Shown: positions 21,864-34,456, counted from the stretch's first letter. The stretch is 64,000 nucleotides of DNA from Nicotiana tabacum (GCF_000715075.1 NC_134087.1:110895161-110959160); one strand, 5' to 3'. The notes: generated by a model from the sequence alone, not told the origin. Program-made: numbers and translations.

Positions 21864-24730
21864 TGTCACGACCCCAAATACCGGTCGTGATGGCACCTAT
21901 AACATTACTAGGCAAGCCAACCAATCAACTAACCACGACCCATTTTCCTTTAACATTCAAGCCATTTTCTAACACAAGTTTTAAATATTGAAGTCATTAT
22001 AAGTGTTAAACAACAAAAATATGCGGAAGGTCAAAATAACAATAACTACACAGCCCAAACTGATCTGGTGTCACGAGTCTAGAGCCTCTAATACAAGTCT
22101 GAATACCTAATACATCAATAGTCTAGGAAATGCGGAAAGGTAATAAGATAATAGAGAGAGATTAGGGTTGCAGACGCCATGCAGCTACCTCGAAGTCTCC
22201 GTCAAATACTGAAACAGCTGAAAGCCCTCACTCGGCCGCTCGAGCACCTGGATCTGCACACAAGGTGCAGGGAGTAACGTGAGTACACCAATTCAGTAAG
22301 TAACTAGAGTAAATAAGGACTGGAAGCAGTGACGAGCAGTTCAAAAATACATAACTGGATAATCAATAGAATATTAGGTCATCTTTACAGCTTAAATTCA
22401 GTTTTCATTATAAAATCACATTTCCAGTTCAAACATTTGGAATCAAATACTTAGCGGTATATCTAACAGAGGCTTATTTAAAAAAAGAGTGAAATCAGTG
22501 AAAATATCATAACAAGGCCTCTCGGGCAAGGAATCACTCAGAATATGGCCCCTCGGGCAGCCTCTCTGTCACTCATGACTCGACTCTCATCACACAGTAC
22601 TCACTCTCAGCACTCGGCTCATTAGTATCTCATAATAATAGAAGTCATAGTAACCACTACGGCGTGCAGCCCGATCCGTAATTTATAGTCGACTATGCTC
22701 ACTAGGGGTGTACAGACTCCGGAGGGGCTCCTACAACCCATGTATCATATTGTTGCGATGCGCAGCCCGATCCAATATACATATCGCTGCGGCGTGCAGC
22801 CCGATCCATAATATATACATATCATATCCTCACTATTAGGTTCTCAACCTCTCTCAGTCATTAACTCACAGCCTCTCGGGCACAACAATAGAAATTAGGG
22901 AACTCAAGCCAAACAGTCCTCACAATTAGAAGTGGAAAGATAAAACTAGTTTTAAACGTTTAAGCAGGTAAAACATGACTGAGGGCTTGTTTCTAGCAAT
23001 TAGAGTGAGCAAAATAGTCAAAATGCCCCTAAGGTTTGCTACAGGCCGGCACAAGGCCCCAAACATGGCATACAGCCCATAATATAATATAAATATCCAA
23101 ATACGGGATAACATAATATTTCCAAATCAAATATGCGGCTTAATAGTCGCTACGGGATGTACCAAGTCACAATCTCTACCAGTGCGTACCCACACGCTCG
23201 TCACCAAGCATGTGCGCCACCGCTTTTATCAAAACAAGTCAAATATCGGGGTTTTGTTCCCTCAGTTCCAGATTTACAATGGTTACTTACCTCAAACCGA
23301 TGAAAATGCTACTCCGCGATGCCTTTGCCCCTCGAATCGGCCTCCACGCGCGTCGAATCTATCAAAATCAGAACGAGGATGTCAAAATATGCCAAGGGAA
23401 CAAAACACAAGCAAAAACAATCGAAAAATACCAAAAATTCCGAAATTACCAAAACCTGACCCCTGGGCCCATGTCTCGAAATTCAGAAATTTTTATATCA
23501 ATAGATTCCTCGTCTCCCCACGAGTCTATGCATATCAAGAACACTAAAATCGGAGTCCAAATGACCCCTCAAATCCTCCTTCAAAGGCTTCTTAAACTCA
23601 AGCCCTAATCCTCCATTTTTAGCCCTTTAATTCCTTTAATTACGGCCTTAATCCATGAAATACCACCATAGAAATGTGTTTTAGGTCCAAAATCCTTACC
23701 TTAACGAAGTCTCCTTGATTTCTCTCTTTATAATCGCCCAAAGATCTCGAATCCGTGTTTAAGGAAGACATATATACATTCTGTCCGGGGATACTCGCAT
23801 CTGCGATCAAAACCCGCTTTTGCGGTACCGCATTTGCGGACCCTCATCCGCTTCTGCGGAATTCACTTAACCGGCCTAGATCCGCATCTGCGATCGGCCT
23901 TCCACACCTGCGGATTCACAGATGCGGCCCCTCAACCGCATCTGCGGTTGCTGACAAACTCTTCCAAAACCGCTTCTGCGGCTCATCTTCCGCACGTGCG
24001 TCGCCGCACCTGCGGTCCCCAAATCGCAAGTGCGAAAACACCAGAAGCAGCAAAACTTCAGCAGTTGCAATAATTTTCCAACTTCTCCGTTAACCATCCG
24101 AGATCACCCCGAGGCCCTCGAGACCTCGACCAAAAGTACAAACATAACCTAATACCTTATACAAACTTGTTCCAATCATCAAAACACTTCAAGCAACATC
24201 AAATCGATTAAAACACCTCGGATTCAAGCCTAAGTTTCTAAAATCTTCCGAAATACGCTTTTGATTAAAAACCCAACCAAACCACGTCCAAATGACCTGA
24301 AAATTTACACACACGTCCCAAATGACACGACGGAGCTATTTCAACTCTCGGAATTCCATTCCGACCCCTATATCAAAATCTCGCCTATCAACCGAAAATC
24401 GACAAAATATCAACTTCGCCAATTCAAGCCTAATTCTACTCCGTACCTCTAAAACCCATTCTGATCACACTCCTAAGTCATAAATCACCTCCTGAAGCTA
24501 ATCGAACCATCGGAACTCACATTCGAGCCCTCTAACACATAAGTCAACATCCGATTGACTTTCCAATTTAAACTCCCTTAAAAGAGACTAAGTGTCTCAA
24601 ACTTCACCAAACTCATTCTGGACTCGATCCGGACAATCTGATACCACAAAATACGGATAACGGAGCATAAAGAAGCAGAAATGGGAAAAACAAAGCGGTA
24701 ACTCATGAGACGACTGGCCGGGTCGTCACA
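21864..24730 (-). repeat. 5' LTR of Gypsy-2 (2867 bp)
   Basis: Same ends as the 3' copy. In the sense direction (right to left) it holds CCGCATCTGCGG-type palindromes (about 24022-23788) and a TATATATG box at 23769-23776. GGCGTGCAGCCCGATCC units (about 22810-22660) and a GCCCCTCGGGC unit near 22550 follow, about 690-950 nt before the LTR end. It keeps two segments missing from the 3' LTR. Confidence 0.93.
23788..24022 (-). repeat. CCGCA..TGCGG palindrome cluster in Gypsy-2 U3
   Basis: Several imperfect palindromes such as CCGCATCTGCGG and CCGCTTCTGCGG stand directly upstream (in sense) of the TATATATG box. They differ in sequence from the palindromes of the other LTR families but hold the same place. 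Confidence 0.75.
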
Positions 24731-25498
24731 CTTCATAATTACGATACGGATCTAATGCTTCAATAAAAAAGAATCAGAGCTCATTTGCTTATTGCAATAC
24801 CATTTATGCTTGAAAAACGACGTCGAAACATAAAAAAAACTAGCGCAACACAATCCAAACCTATCTGAAACTCACCCGAGCCCCTCGGGACCCTGTTCGA
24901 ACATACCAAAAAGTCCTATATCATAACACGGACCTACTCGAGGCCTCAAAACACACATAACAATATCGAAACGACGAATCACACCTCAATTCGAAATCAA
25001 TGAACTTAAAACTTAAAACTTTCACAACCGATGCTGAAACCTATCAAATCACGTCTGATTGACCTCAAATTTTGCACACAAGTCACATTTGACATTATGG
25101 ACCTGATCCAACTTCCGAAATCGAAATCTGACCTCGATATCAAAAAGTCCACTCCTGGTCAAACTTTCCAAAATTTCAACTTTTGCTATTTCAAGCCAAA
25201 TTCTACTACGGACCTCCAAATCACAATCCGGACGCGCTTCTAAGTCCAAAATCACCCAATGGAGCTAACGGAACCATCAGAAATCCAATCCAAGGTCAAA
25301 TTCTAAAAAGTAAAAGCTTGGTCAAACCTTTCAAATTTAAAGCTTCTAGCTGAAAATCATTCTTCCAAATCAATTCCAAATAACTTGAAAACCAAAACCG
25401 ACGATCACATAAGTCATAATACTTCATACGGAGCTACTCATGCCTTCAAACAACCGAGTGAAGAGCAAATGCTCAAAACGACTGGTCAGGTCATTACA
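24731..25498 (-). repeat. Old minus-strand LTR, right part
   Basis: This resumes the LTR broken at 14155 and ends CAGGTCATTACA at 25498, the usual outer end for these families. A purine-rich minus-strand tract (GGGGAAGGA, 25499-25507) and a hairpin follow. Short reading frames at 25031-25255 are not supported as genes. Confidence 0.78.
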
Positions 25499-28400
25499 TC
25501 CTTCCCCACTTAAACATACGTTCGTCCTTGAACGTGCCAGGAATTGTTCCAAAAGCCATCAAATCACCGTGTAACCTTACTATGCACATACCCGGGGGTG
25601 ATCCCACATCACCCTATCCCATATAGGTCTGATAACACAACATGACTGAAATTTCTTAATCCAACCTAATCCATAAGTCTTAGGCCCAATTTCCAACATT
25701 CGAAATTTTTTATAAGATTAGAATCTCGCATCTACACACTATATAAGTTCGAACAAGGTGTATCAAACCATATCTGCAACCCAAGATGTAATCACATCTT
25801 ATACCACATAACTCAAACACTCATGGAGATAACTCCTAATCACAGTAGTTGCTCAAAATAACCCAATACCGGTAATACACCTCTTAACAAACAAAGCCTC
25901 ATTCTAACACTTTTATATATTGCCAATGATGAAAGAAACACGCAGAAAATCATAACCATTCTTCAGATCAACAAGTTATGGAACTCTCTCTTCTCCAACG
26001 GGAACTATAACAGATTTCTAAGTCGACTTCCGATATTATCTTTCCAAATATGCTGTAACCAATTCTGATAGTATTCATTCTAGGTCCAATGACCTCATCT
26101 CATCTAACACGACCACTCTAATGACATGACACATCAATACAATCCAACGCCATAACCTGTGCAATTCGTGCACCCAATAGCAACATCCCAAATGTACTCA
26201 AATCATGAAAAGAATGACTCAAACGAGAGGACTGTTCCATAAGCTTAACAAGTACTGCCACAATGAAATACTGAAAATCCATCACACCCCGTAGGACCAT
26301 CACACGAATCTAACACAAAGGTTCACACCTCAACATAATTTGCTGCAATGCGTGCCCCATCCAAACACTAATACATGGCATATACCTCAAGCCACCTTGC
26401 TCAAAATCAATAACCACACGCAATTCGACATCATGTACTCAAAGTGTATTACCATAACTACGGAGAAGCTAATGACATAACGCCACATAAAATCCGAAAG
26501 AGCATAACCAATACGCCATCCACCAAGCAATACCCAATACTCTTCCCGCTTAAATTTCGCTATAAGACCCCATAGAACCGCACCATATGTGCATATAACC
26601 AACAAATCATAAACCCTCGTAACACAGAAGAGTAACTCATAGATCATTCCAGAACACGAATAAGCTCAACAATAATCGAATGGCACATCCCTCAACAATA
26701 GCAGTTTGGAATCAATAAATCCGACCTGGTGTAGAACACACATCCATATTAGGCCTATCAATGAACCCCAAATCAACTCTGGTCACCCACAACGGATAAA
26801 TAACCCTCCGAAAGTCCACGGTGACTGAATCACAACACACACTACCCTCTGACTGGCCATGAAACAATCTATTCATGAGAACTCCCAGTCTCCAAATCCA
26901 TAGAACACACGAATCACCATATCTGATCCCAACTCCACTGATCGAAGCATCTCTAATACACGATCATCCCACGAGGAATGCTTCTCTGATTCTTCCGTGC
27001 CACATCACAAAATCGGAGTATCAGCAGTCGATCAATTAGACGAGTACCACAATACTGATGGAGTATCCATAAATCAAAACACATTGCCCCCTTCTGAATT
27101 GTATACTCTCATCAATCCATACAAAATAGTAATATGATTCACTTAGTCATCTGAAACTGTCCATGCTGCCTAAGAATTTATGACCTTCCTTTCAAAACTG
27201 AACCGTGACCTTACACATGCAAATCTCAACCATGCACAACATATTGCATATACCATGCCATCCTATGATAAATATGAGAACTTCATAATCTACTCTGAGC
27301 TACAAGCAACTACGTACTCAACCAGCCAAGAACTCTTCCATTTGATCCCATCTAGGAGAAAATCACTATACATCCCATGCTCCTCACGCCAGTAGAAAAT
27401 ATACACCTCCAACCATGGTAAAAATCATCAAGAAATCTCTTAATTCCCTTTGAACAAAACCAAACCGTCAGAACTGACTCCTTCTAACTCAACCAAGCTA
27501 TGCAAGCCATCAAAACCTAAGAGCATTGCCACGACACACCTGTAGAAACCCACCGCAACATAATCACCCAAGAAGCGATCATATCCATTACCATGCCGAT
27601 CCAACCTACTACTAAGCTGTCCTAATTCTCTGAGTTCCTTCCGAATTACCTTCAAATTGATATGTTTCCTTGCTAGTACACCACTATCCCTAACTAAAAC
27701 TTGCCCCATGAACTTTAGCATAAAACCACACCTCCCTAAGGCTCATAAACCATTGTATTCTTCTAAAGCACCCCCAAAAGTCCCACAACCGAGATACCCG
27801 CTCTGAAGAGACCTTCTGCGAATCTAAAGTCATTACCTTTGCCTTCCTGATACTGATATGTAAAATCTATAATGATATAGAAATGCCACAAGTCCTGACA
27901 TCCTCCCATATAAATCTTAGTTTCTAGCCAACACGCATCCTGAAGATTCCCAATTCCACATATAAATATTGAATTCATTGGAACCATTCTCGAGAGTCAT
28001 CCACTCTGCTCAAATCTCAATTAAACTGACAAAACGGACCGAACAACTTATGCCCCATTAGCACTCCAACACCCAAGGAAGTAACCCATTCTTCTAAGCC
28101 GCCGAGCAATTTTTCCTACTCCATAGCGTTACATTCTTTACAAACAACAACTAAATCATCCAATGTTTCTCATATACCCATAAAGCATAACATAACCCTC
28201 ACCCAAAATTTCCTTTACTCAAGTCATCCTCGATCTCAACCTCTGTAATCCATAACTGATTCACTAGTATACCTTAAATTGGAACCAACACACATAACCG
28301 TGCAATCAACTGATCAATAGCAGACTCCCCCACTTGGCCATAGATCAAAACACAAAATAACTCACAATGCCCATACTCTATCACTGCCATAATACCATAG

Positions 28401-28715
28401 TGAGAGTCAACTAAATCCCTTCATAAGCTCATGCAACACATCCATCTAGTATTTCAAATCATACGCAAATCTCGTGTTCATCCTCGTAACAGACAAACCC
28501 ACTCTCATAAGCGATCCAAACTCAAATTGCAACACATATATTTCATTGGTAAAAGAAGACTCCCAACCAACTACATAAGGATCACACAAACCTCAAAACA
28601 CCTCGCAGGAGATAATCCACATGCTTAGCCTCAAACTGGCATCTCTCTATACTCTTCCATAGTTTACACAATCACTTAACTGCCTGAGTTTGAACTCATA
28701 ACACAACATGAAGAT
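25499..28715 (-). mobile_element. Probable internal region of the old minus-strand element, no recognisable protein
   Basis: It starts with the polypurine tract and a perfect hairpin, ACGTTC...GAACGT (25518-25535), as expected for the 3' end of an element read leftwards. About 3.2 kb of C-rich (plus-strand) sequence follows. I see no reverse-transcriptase, integrase or chromodomain motif, only short frames such as 26387-26647. It may be a non-autonomous internal region, an unusually long 3' untranslated region, or badly decayed coding sequence. It ends where another LTR inserted. Confidence 0.5.
25518..25535 (-). other. Hairpin beside the polypurine tract of the old element
   Basis: ACGTTC-GTCCTT-GAACGT on the plus strand is a perfect 6-bp stem with a 6-base loop, 20 bp from the LTR end. 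This matches the spacing in Gypsy-2 and Gypsy-4. Confidence 0.75.
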
Positions 28716-30354
28716 TGTTGCGCCCCCTTTTTCCCCTTCTTGACGGGGAAGTCCGGGTTTCGACATTCCATGGGGGTAATAACTCATTTCCTTTTTGGGA
28801 ATTGGGTATTTGAAGAGTCGCCACCTAACGGATTACAGTGCGTTAGGGCACCTCGAGTAATTAACTCTTGGATTGGTTTGCATTACCAGAGATTAGGGTA
28901 AAGGCTCGAAATAACATCAAGGGGAATGTGTTAGGCACCCCTCTTGGTCCACAACTCTAGGTCCCGACCAAACTTATATTCATAAATTAGTCCATATAAA
29001 TAAACAGTTGAATCAAATAGGTTGCAAGTAAAGCACGTTGAACAACTCAATAATAAGATGAAGATTTTTGAACGAAGGTTTTAAAAAGGATTTTTGGTAA
29101 AGGGGGAATCCTAGGTTGATTAGCCTATAGGATCACCCTACACAATGTCCGGTAAACATTCATTAACAAGGGGCTACACGTGACATTAGCGCGTAGTCAT
29201 CATATCCCATATCTATCCTTCCCATCCCCTTATTGGTCATGCAAAGCGAGTGTTTGGTCAACGATCTATTGCGTGGTGTTACCCATCCCTTCTTAATGAT
29301 CCTGGAGGGATTTAGGACCTCTACCTATAGGTGGTTCTAGACAGACCCCTAAGGTTTTAAAGGTGAAAATTCTAAGGCGACAGGCAAAACAATTAGGACT
29401 TTTAGCACATAAGATAAAAAGGAGCAATTAGAGGCTCAAAGTTTCCTCCTCAAACAAGGAACATACACAGTACAACTCAAGCATAATTAAGGTCTTTTAT
29501 TAAACAATATCTTAAGGCAAGATATCTAGGTGAATATACAGAAGACAATCAATTGATTATTTTATAAACCCAGGAGTAATGACCTTAGCAGTTGCCTATT
29601 GGTTTCTTAAAGCCTGTTAGGGTCAGAAAGCATTAAGTCATAGAAACAATTTCAGAAATGCAGTTTTGAAAATGCCCTACAGGCTTGCCTATACGCGGAA
29701 TATTGATGACTGCATTGTATAGTAAGACATGGCAGATTTTAAAACAGTCTTTTAAAAATCTTATGGGCATGCTGTCTAATGATGGATTGAGACAATTTTT
29801 AAAAGAACTTGTTTCAGGAAATATAAACTACTTAATTAAACCAATTCAGAAGTGACCTAAACGTTAACCGGATTGAGTTATTTAAAATAAACTTAGGCGA
29901 GATCCATAGGCATGATTTGATATTGTTCCCTATATGCATGATATCTAAGTTTAATACTGATTTTAAAGGTTTGCAGGCATGAAAACATACATAAACACTT
30001 GTTATAACAGAATCTAGGTTAAATTACATCCTATAGGCATGACATCTATTTGCTAAACTGATTTTAAGACCTTGCAGACATGATTTTATTATGGAATTAT
30101 TTGAAACCTATAGGCATGGTTTCTAGCATGGCGAGATGACAAAAAGTAAAACCCAAAAAGAGTCACCTAATCTTGAGTGAGGCGGATCCTCTTTTATTTG
30201 ATAAAGATGAATGATAGACAAATATAAGAACCTTAGGACCCTTTTTGGCTCTCATGAAGGTATCGGATCACAGATCCTCTAATCTTTTTAAAGAGGTGTG
30301 TTTACCTATTTTTTAGAGAGAGGGAGAGAGCCCCTTTTTGGGAAGTCCTCTCTT

Positions 30355-30364
30355 CCTATTTATA
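30355..30364 (-). promoter_or_regulatory. TATA box of the minus-strand solo LTR
   Basis: TATAAATAGG on the minus strand, preceded (in sense) by a 26-bp tandem array. It is the best promoter candidate in this LTR and sets its orientation. Confidence 0.6.
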
Positions 30365-30459
30365 AGGGGTATCCATCGAAAATCCTAAAAAAGTACAATT
30401 AGAGGGAATATTCAATAGAATATTCCCTTTGAGGATTCCAAAGCAAACTAGTTGTTTCA

Positions 30460-30612
30460 TCACTGCCCGACCTCGGCCTTATTGATGACTGTCCGACCTC
30501 AGCCTGATTGATGACTGTCCGACCTCAACCTTATTGATGACTGTCCGACCTCGGCCTTATTGATGATTGTCTGACCTCGACCTGATTGATTATTGTCCGA
30601 CCTCGGCCTATT
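30460..30612 (-). repeat. 26-bp tandem repeat, about six copies
   Basis: The unit is TTGATGACTGTCCGACCTCG followed by GCCTTA, with variants. It sits just upstream (in sense) of the minus-strand TATA box, so it may be an expanded promoter element. Confidence 0.85.
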
Positions 30613-30725
30613 GTCTCCGTGTGCCGAATTTCTCTGATCTGATTTTGACCCATACAACTAGTAAATCATACTCCAAAGTCCAAACTTTATAAGAAGTTAC
30701 GTATTGAATAAAAAATAACATAGAT

Positions 30726-33700
30726 AATTCAGATTAATTGCGAATTTTTCTTTAAGAAAACTTTGAATGTTCAGAAGTTTTCCATTAATATAGGGAGCAT
30801 CGTGTTCAAACTTCAAATAAACAACCCAATAATCGAGAGGTTAATTCGGACGGTAATATCACAAGTTCACAAGTTGCTGCAAAATTTATCCTTTCTACTC
30901 TTCCAAAATCATTTGAAAAAGGCAAATTGGAGATGTCTACATTCTAAATGATACTTCTATTCTTAAAATCATTAACGTCACCGATGTGATGATATTCTTT
31001 TACGAAGCATACCGCTATAGTATTGTGGTTGTGGAAAACTTGTTAACGCTTATGTTCTTCTTCTCATTTGCGAGAGATAGAGTCAACTCAATTTGTGAAA
31101 AACATAAGAAAATGGAAAATTCTGGAAACACTAACAGTGTCCCATGTTACAAGTTGATAATGCTCAAGTTAGGTCTCGTTCTACTGGATAATAAATGCTA
31201 GAGTATAATAGTTGACCCTACTTTGACCACTGATTATTTTATCCTACGAGACTAGGACAAGGGAGATTATTTGATATATCTTTCATAAGGATAATGCTTT
31301 AACCACAAAATAAGGTAAAAGTTGATCAAACTTAAATAAGATAAAGTGGACGAAATTGTCAAATCTTGAACTATGTAAAATACGTCATCACTCTACTGAT
31401 GAACTATACCACTTTGGCTGTAAACTGGCTCCATTGTCTATCACTCAACAAAATTCACATGGAAATATACAGAAGGCAACAATTCTGGGGAGAGAAATCC
31501 TACAAAACAACACCTAGGAGAAATACCATTTTCAATCGGCAACCTCTGCTTGAGTTATCTGGAAACCCAAAACTTATGGAGGCATAAGAGCTGCACTTGA
31601 AGCTACGCGCTGCTCAATTACCTAGGAAAGTAAGAAAGCAAAATGCTTTAGAGCTAATATTCCCATCTTCGACTTCAGGCTCTTACTTGGTTTATCTCTT
31701 GCTGCAGTTAACTAGGAAGGGAAGGGAAGGAGCACTTTTCCTCGTCTCTTTAGGCAATATTCTTCCAGTGATGCTTACCAGGAACATAAAAATCCCACCA
31801 CTGGGCATTAAGGTAATTTTGAATTCATATATAAAGGTACTCTCCGTCGAGATTGAACATTGCACTTGTTATATTACAAACACTGGTCAGTGAAGAGCTT
31901 TCAAAAGTTTCATGGCCGAATTCCAAGCTGTAAGGATGGCCTCAAACAGCAATGCTATCAAGGTACCAACTGCTTATCTCAAATACAGATTGTGTGCGCA
32001 AGGACTTCATTCCAGATGGGAGTTGGCCAGTTGGGCAGACCCAGAGGAGGGTCATATCAATCATTCAACCAAGTATACCTTAATGCCAACCTACTATGGA
32101 TCGGTAATGTGTCATCTACACATAGAAGGGTCAAATGCTATTGACAAAATTCAGAACAGAATAATCACAATCATCGTGGCTTTCATTGTGAATTACCTTC
32201 ACAACCACTTCGAAATGATGATCATCACCGTTATCTATAAGCCAATCAATTTCTTTTCGCCAGGGACTCCAGTGCCCATTTAAGTGACTTTGGTTTGGCA
32301 AGAACTTCTCAGGATCACAATGGAGAAACTCTTTGAGTCAGTTCAGCTTGATTTTAGGGGAACCACACGACATCTCCAGGTACACAACCAAGTACAATCA
32401 ATACAGATGTTTCCCAAAAGAACAACATATGCCTTTACAGTCAATAAGCCTGCAGTGTAGCTCTAACTTAATAAGGAAAAAATAAAGAAAGAAAAAGAGC
32501 TCAACATTTTCTTCTTTCAACGAGTTTTCTAAATTATGTCCAAAGTCAGTAGTTCACTCTGTTGTATGAAATCTAGAGATGGTTTTCCAAATCTCCATAG
32601 TACGGAATAGGTGCTGAGGAATAAACATAAGGGATGTGTAACAGTGAAATCATTTTGCCTGGATATGTTTACAGGGCCGGCACCAACTGTTTGACCAGTT
32701 AAGATAATCGGATTCTCAAAACATTGTGCAAATGGCATTCCCAGATCAGTGATGCAAATCATGGACCAATCTATGCTATTCAAAGAATGCAGGGACTGCA
32801 GGCCAGAGAGTTCCAGTGCCAACAGTCAGACAGAAATGGGAGTTTTGGGCAATTTTTGGAGTAAGTTTGTTGGATATGTCCTTATAATAAGTTTTCCAAA
32901 GAACAAATTTGTATTTCGATAGATGTCTTTTAGAAGTTCTGTTCTGAACAGAAGTCCGAAGGTTGTTCTAAAGGCCAAAGACTTTTGTTTTTCTATTGAA
33001 AACTTTTCTAAAAAGAGGGGAAAAGAACAATAAAAAAGTTTCTGGTCTAGATATTGGAGTCTTAATGGAACAATTGCCAAGGGATAGAACGGATGTTACA
33101 TGTTTAGAACTAGGAACACCGGCTATAAGAGAAAAGTTTCTCAGAACTGGAATAAGTTGTAACAGGCAGGCGGCAGCCACACCAATGTAGATGAAGAAAG
33201 AAAAGAGCCTGAATCTACAGATCTTTTGCTTCACATGAAAGTAACTGATGAATCTCTTTGCTCTTCGTTTTAATATCAACATTTCCTTCTCTGTTAGAGC
33301 AGTGGTCTGCAAGTTACCCTTTTTCAATGGCAAAGGTAGTTTATGTAGACCACATTTATACACTTTGTAAGGATAACTTAGAAACAGAAGCCCACAGTCA
33401 TGAAGGTACTTTTTCAACTACTACTGAAATGAACTACCTTTCAAATTAACCAACGGTCACGCTGCAGCAAACCTCCAAAGAGTTACATTTTCATGCATCA
33501 TACATGAGCAATTAGCATTCATTTCAAGTCATCCAACAAATCCTAACAGAGGAAAGAAGGAATAGAAATTTAAAATTTTCTCTCTGTCAAAAAGAAAAGG
33601 CATAAGCTAGACTAATTACTGTTGCACAGTCTAACCCACAACATCACTTCAGTACAGTTATCCTATGAATGAAATGAAAAATGTAATGTTTCCACTTGAT

Positions 33701-34021
33701 CGAATCATGCGAATCTTAGGAATGAAAATCCATTAACCTAATCAATCAACTACACCTCAATCCACAGACATAGTTGTGGTCGGCTCTATAAAAACTCTGT
33801 ATTGTTATATCCAAATTACCAATGAAATTAAGAAACTTTGGTAAAAAAAAAATCAATTGATTAATCCTACAGATGCAATAAGAAAACGTTTTCAGGGAAC
33901 ATAAACTTTCATACAACCAAACAAAATCTTCAAATGCTAAAGAGTGCAAAATACAACATGAAAAAAGAGAAACAGAAAAAACAGTTCAAACGATTATAGG
34001 ACATGCACCTCACATATATAA
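30726..34021. other. Intergenic sequence between the solo LTR and PH1, no recognised gene
   Basis: About 3.3 kb of AT-rich sequence. Open frames at 31597-31893, 31912-32283, 32529-32822 and 32968-33417 are short, overlap on both strands and show no family motif I recognise. The part next to 34021 should hold the PH1 3' untranslated region. The rest could be old transposon sequence or an unrecognised non-coding transcript. Confidence 0.5.
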
Positions 34022-34456
34022 CTACGGCCTGCTATCATAATCAACAACCTCGGAATCGGTAACAGACCGCGAGTGCTGAACAATCGATCGGCCAATTGAA
34101 TTTATCCATTCCTCTTTCTCCTTCTCAGAATCGGCGATGAAGTACATAGTATCGCGACTTGTGGAGAGCTCAAAGGCAAAAGGCTTATTGATTACATCTT
34201 CAGCGCCTTTAACAGTGAGGCACTCGGCAACTGAGACCACTCCACGCGGAATGGCAGCGCGTGTGACGGACGAAGGGTCTTTGAACCAGAGAAGCTTGCC
34301 TTGTTTAAGAATGAACCATCGACGGCGCCAGGTCTTTATGTACTCGCCTTGTTTCGTGAGCCACCCGGTTCGCTCAGGGTTTGACCAGAATTCGATATCC
34401 TCGTAGTCTGAGAGGTTAGGGTTCGCGCCGGTCACTGATCGAAATAGACTCTCCAT
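34022..34456 (-). CDS. PH1: Pleckstrin-homology domain protein, plant PH1 family
   Basis: A complete 144-residue single-exon protein that is almost entirely one PH domain. The N-terminal 25 residues (MESLFRSVTGANPNLSDYED, then IEFWSNPE) lead into the domain at RTGWLTKQGEYIKTWRRRWF, residues about 29-50, the basic strand region expected to bind phosphoinositides. It ends with the conserved C-terminal helix EKEEWINSIGRSIVQHSR and a short acidic tail. From memory it closely resembles Arabidopsis PH1 (AtPH1), which binds phosphoinositides at endomembranes; the assignment rests on family recognition, not alignment. The Met at 34456 gives the family's usual start. It is the only host gene I can support, and it lies between transposons. 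Confidence 0.93.
   Translation of the reverse strand: MESLFRSVTGANPNLSDYEDIEFWSNPERTGWLTKQGEYIKTWRRRWFILKQGKLLWFKDPSSVTRAAIPRGVVSVAECLTVKGAEDVINKPFAFELSTSRDTMYFIADSEKEKEEWINSIGRSIVQHSRSVTDSEVVDYDSRP

Larger units (their letters stand above)
14156..24730 (-). mobile_element. Gypsy-2: Ty3/gypsy chromovirus, minus strand, both LTRs present
   Basis: LTRs at 21864-24730 (5') and 14156-16679 (3') flank a primer-binding site, gag, protease, reverse transcriptase, RNase H, integrase and chromodomain in order on the minus strand. Outer flanks are CTCCA (14151-14155) and CTTCA (24731-24735), a 5-bp target duplication with one mismatch. The flanks rejoin into one older LTR. All coding domains are recognisable, but stops and frame changes prevent a full polyprotein. 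The 3' LTR has lost two segments retained in the 5' LTR. Confidence 0.93.
28716..30720 (-). mobile_element. Probable solo LTR, Tat/Ogre-like, minus strand (2.0 kb)
   Basis: Ends are TGTTGCGCCC and AAAAATAACA, with TGTTG/TAACA inverted ends. Flanks AAGAT (28711-28715) and TAGAT (30721-30725) match at four of five bases. The minus orientation is inferred from a TATAAATAGG box on the minus strand at 30355-30364 and from GGGTGCCTAACAC on the minus strand (near 28940), which also occurs near the 3' end of the LTR at 38221-40650. The right boundary is less certain than the left. Confidence 0.65.

Noticed and set aside
24731..25498. Independent gene frames near 25031-25255
   Set aside because: They lie on opposite strands of the same LTR segment and match diverged LTR sequence.
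31912..32283. 123-codon plus-strand frame
   Set aside because: No recognisable domain; within length expected by chance in this region.
32968..33417. 149-codon minus-strand frame with a hydrophobic segment
   Set aside because: No family motif, and overlapping frames on the other strand. Kept as intergenic.
34137..34406. Plus-strand open frame across PH1
   Set aside because: It is the antisense shadow of a strongly conserved PH domain.
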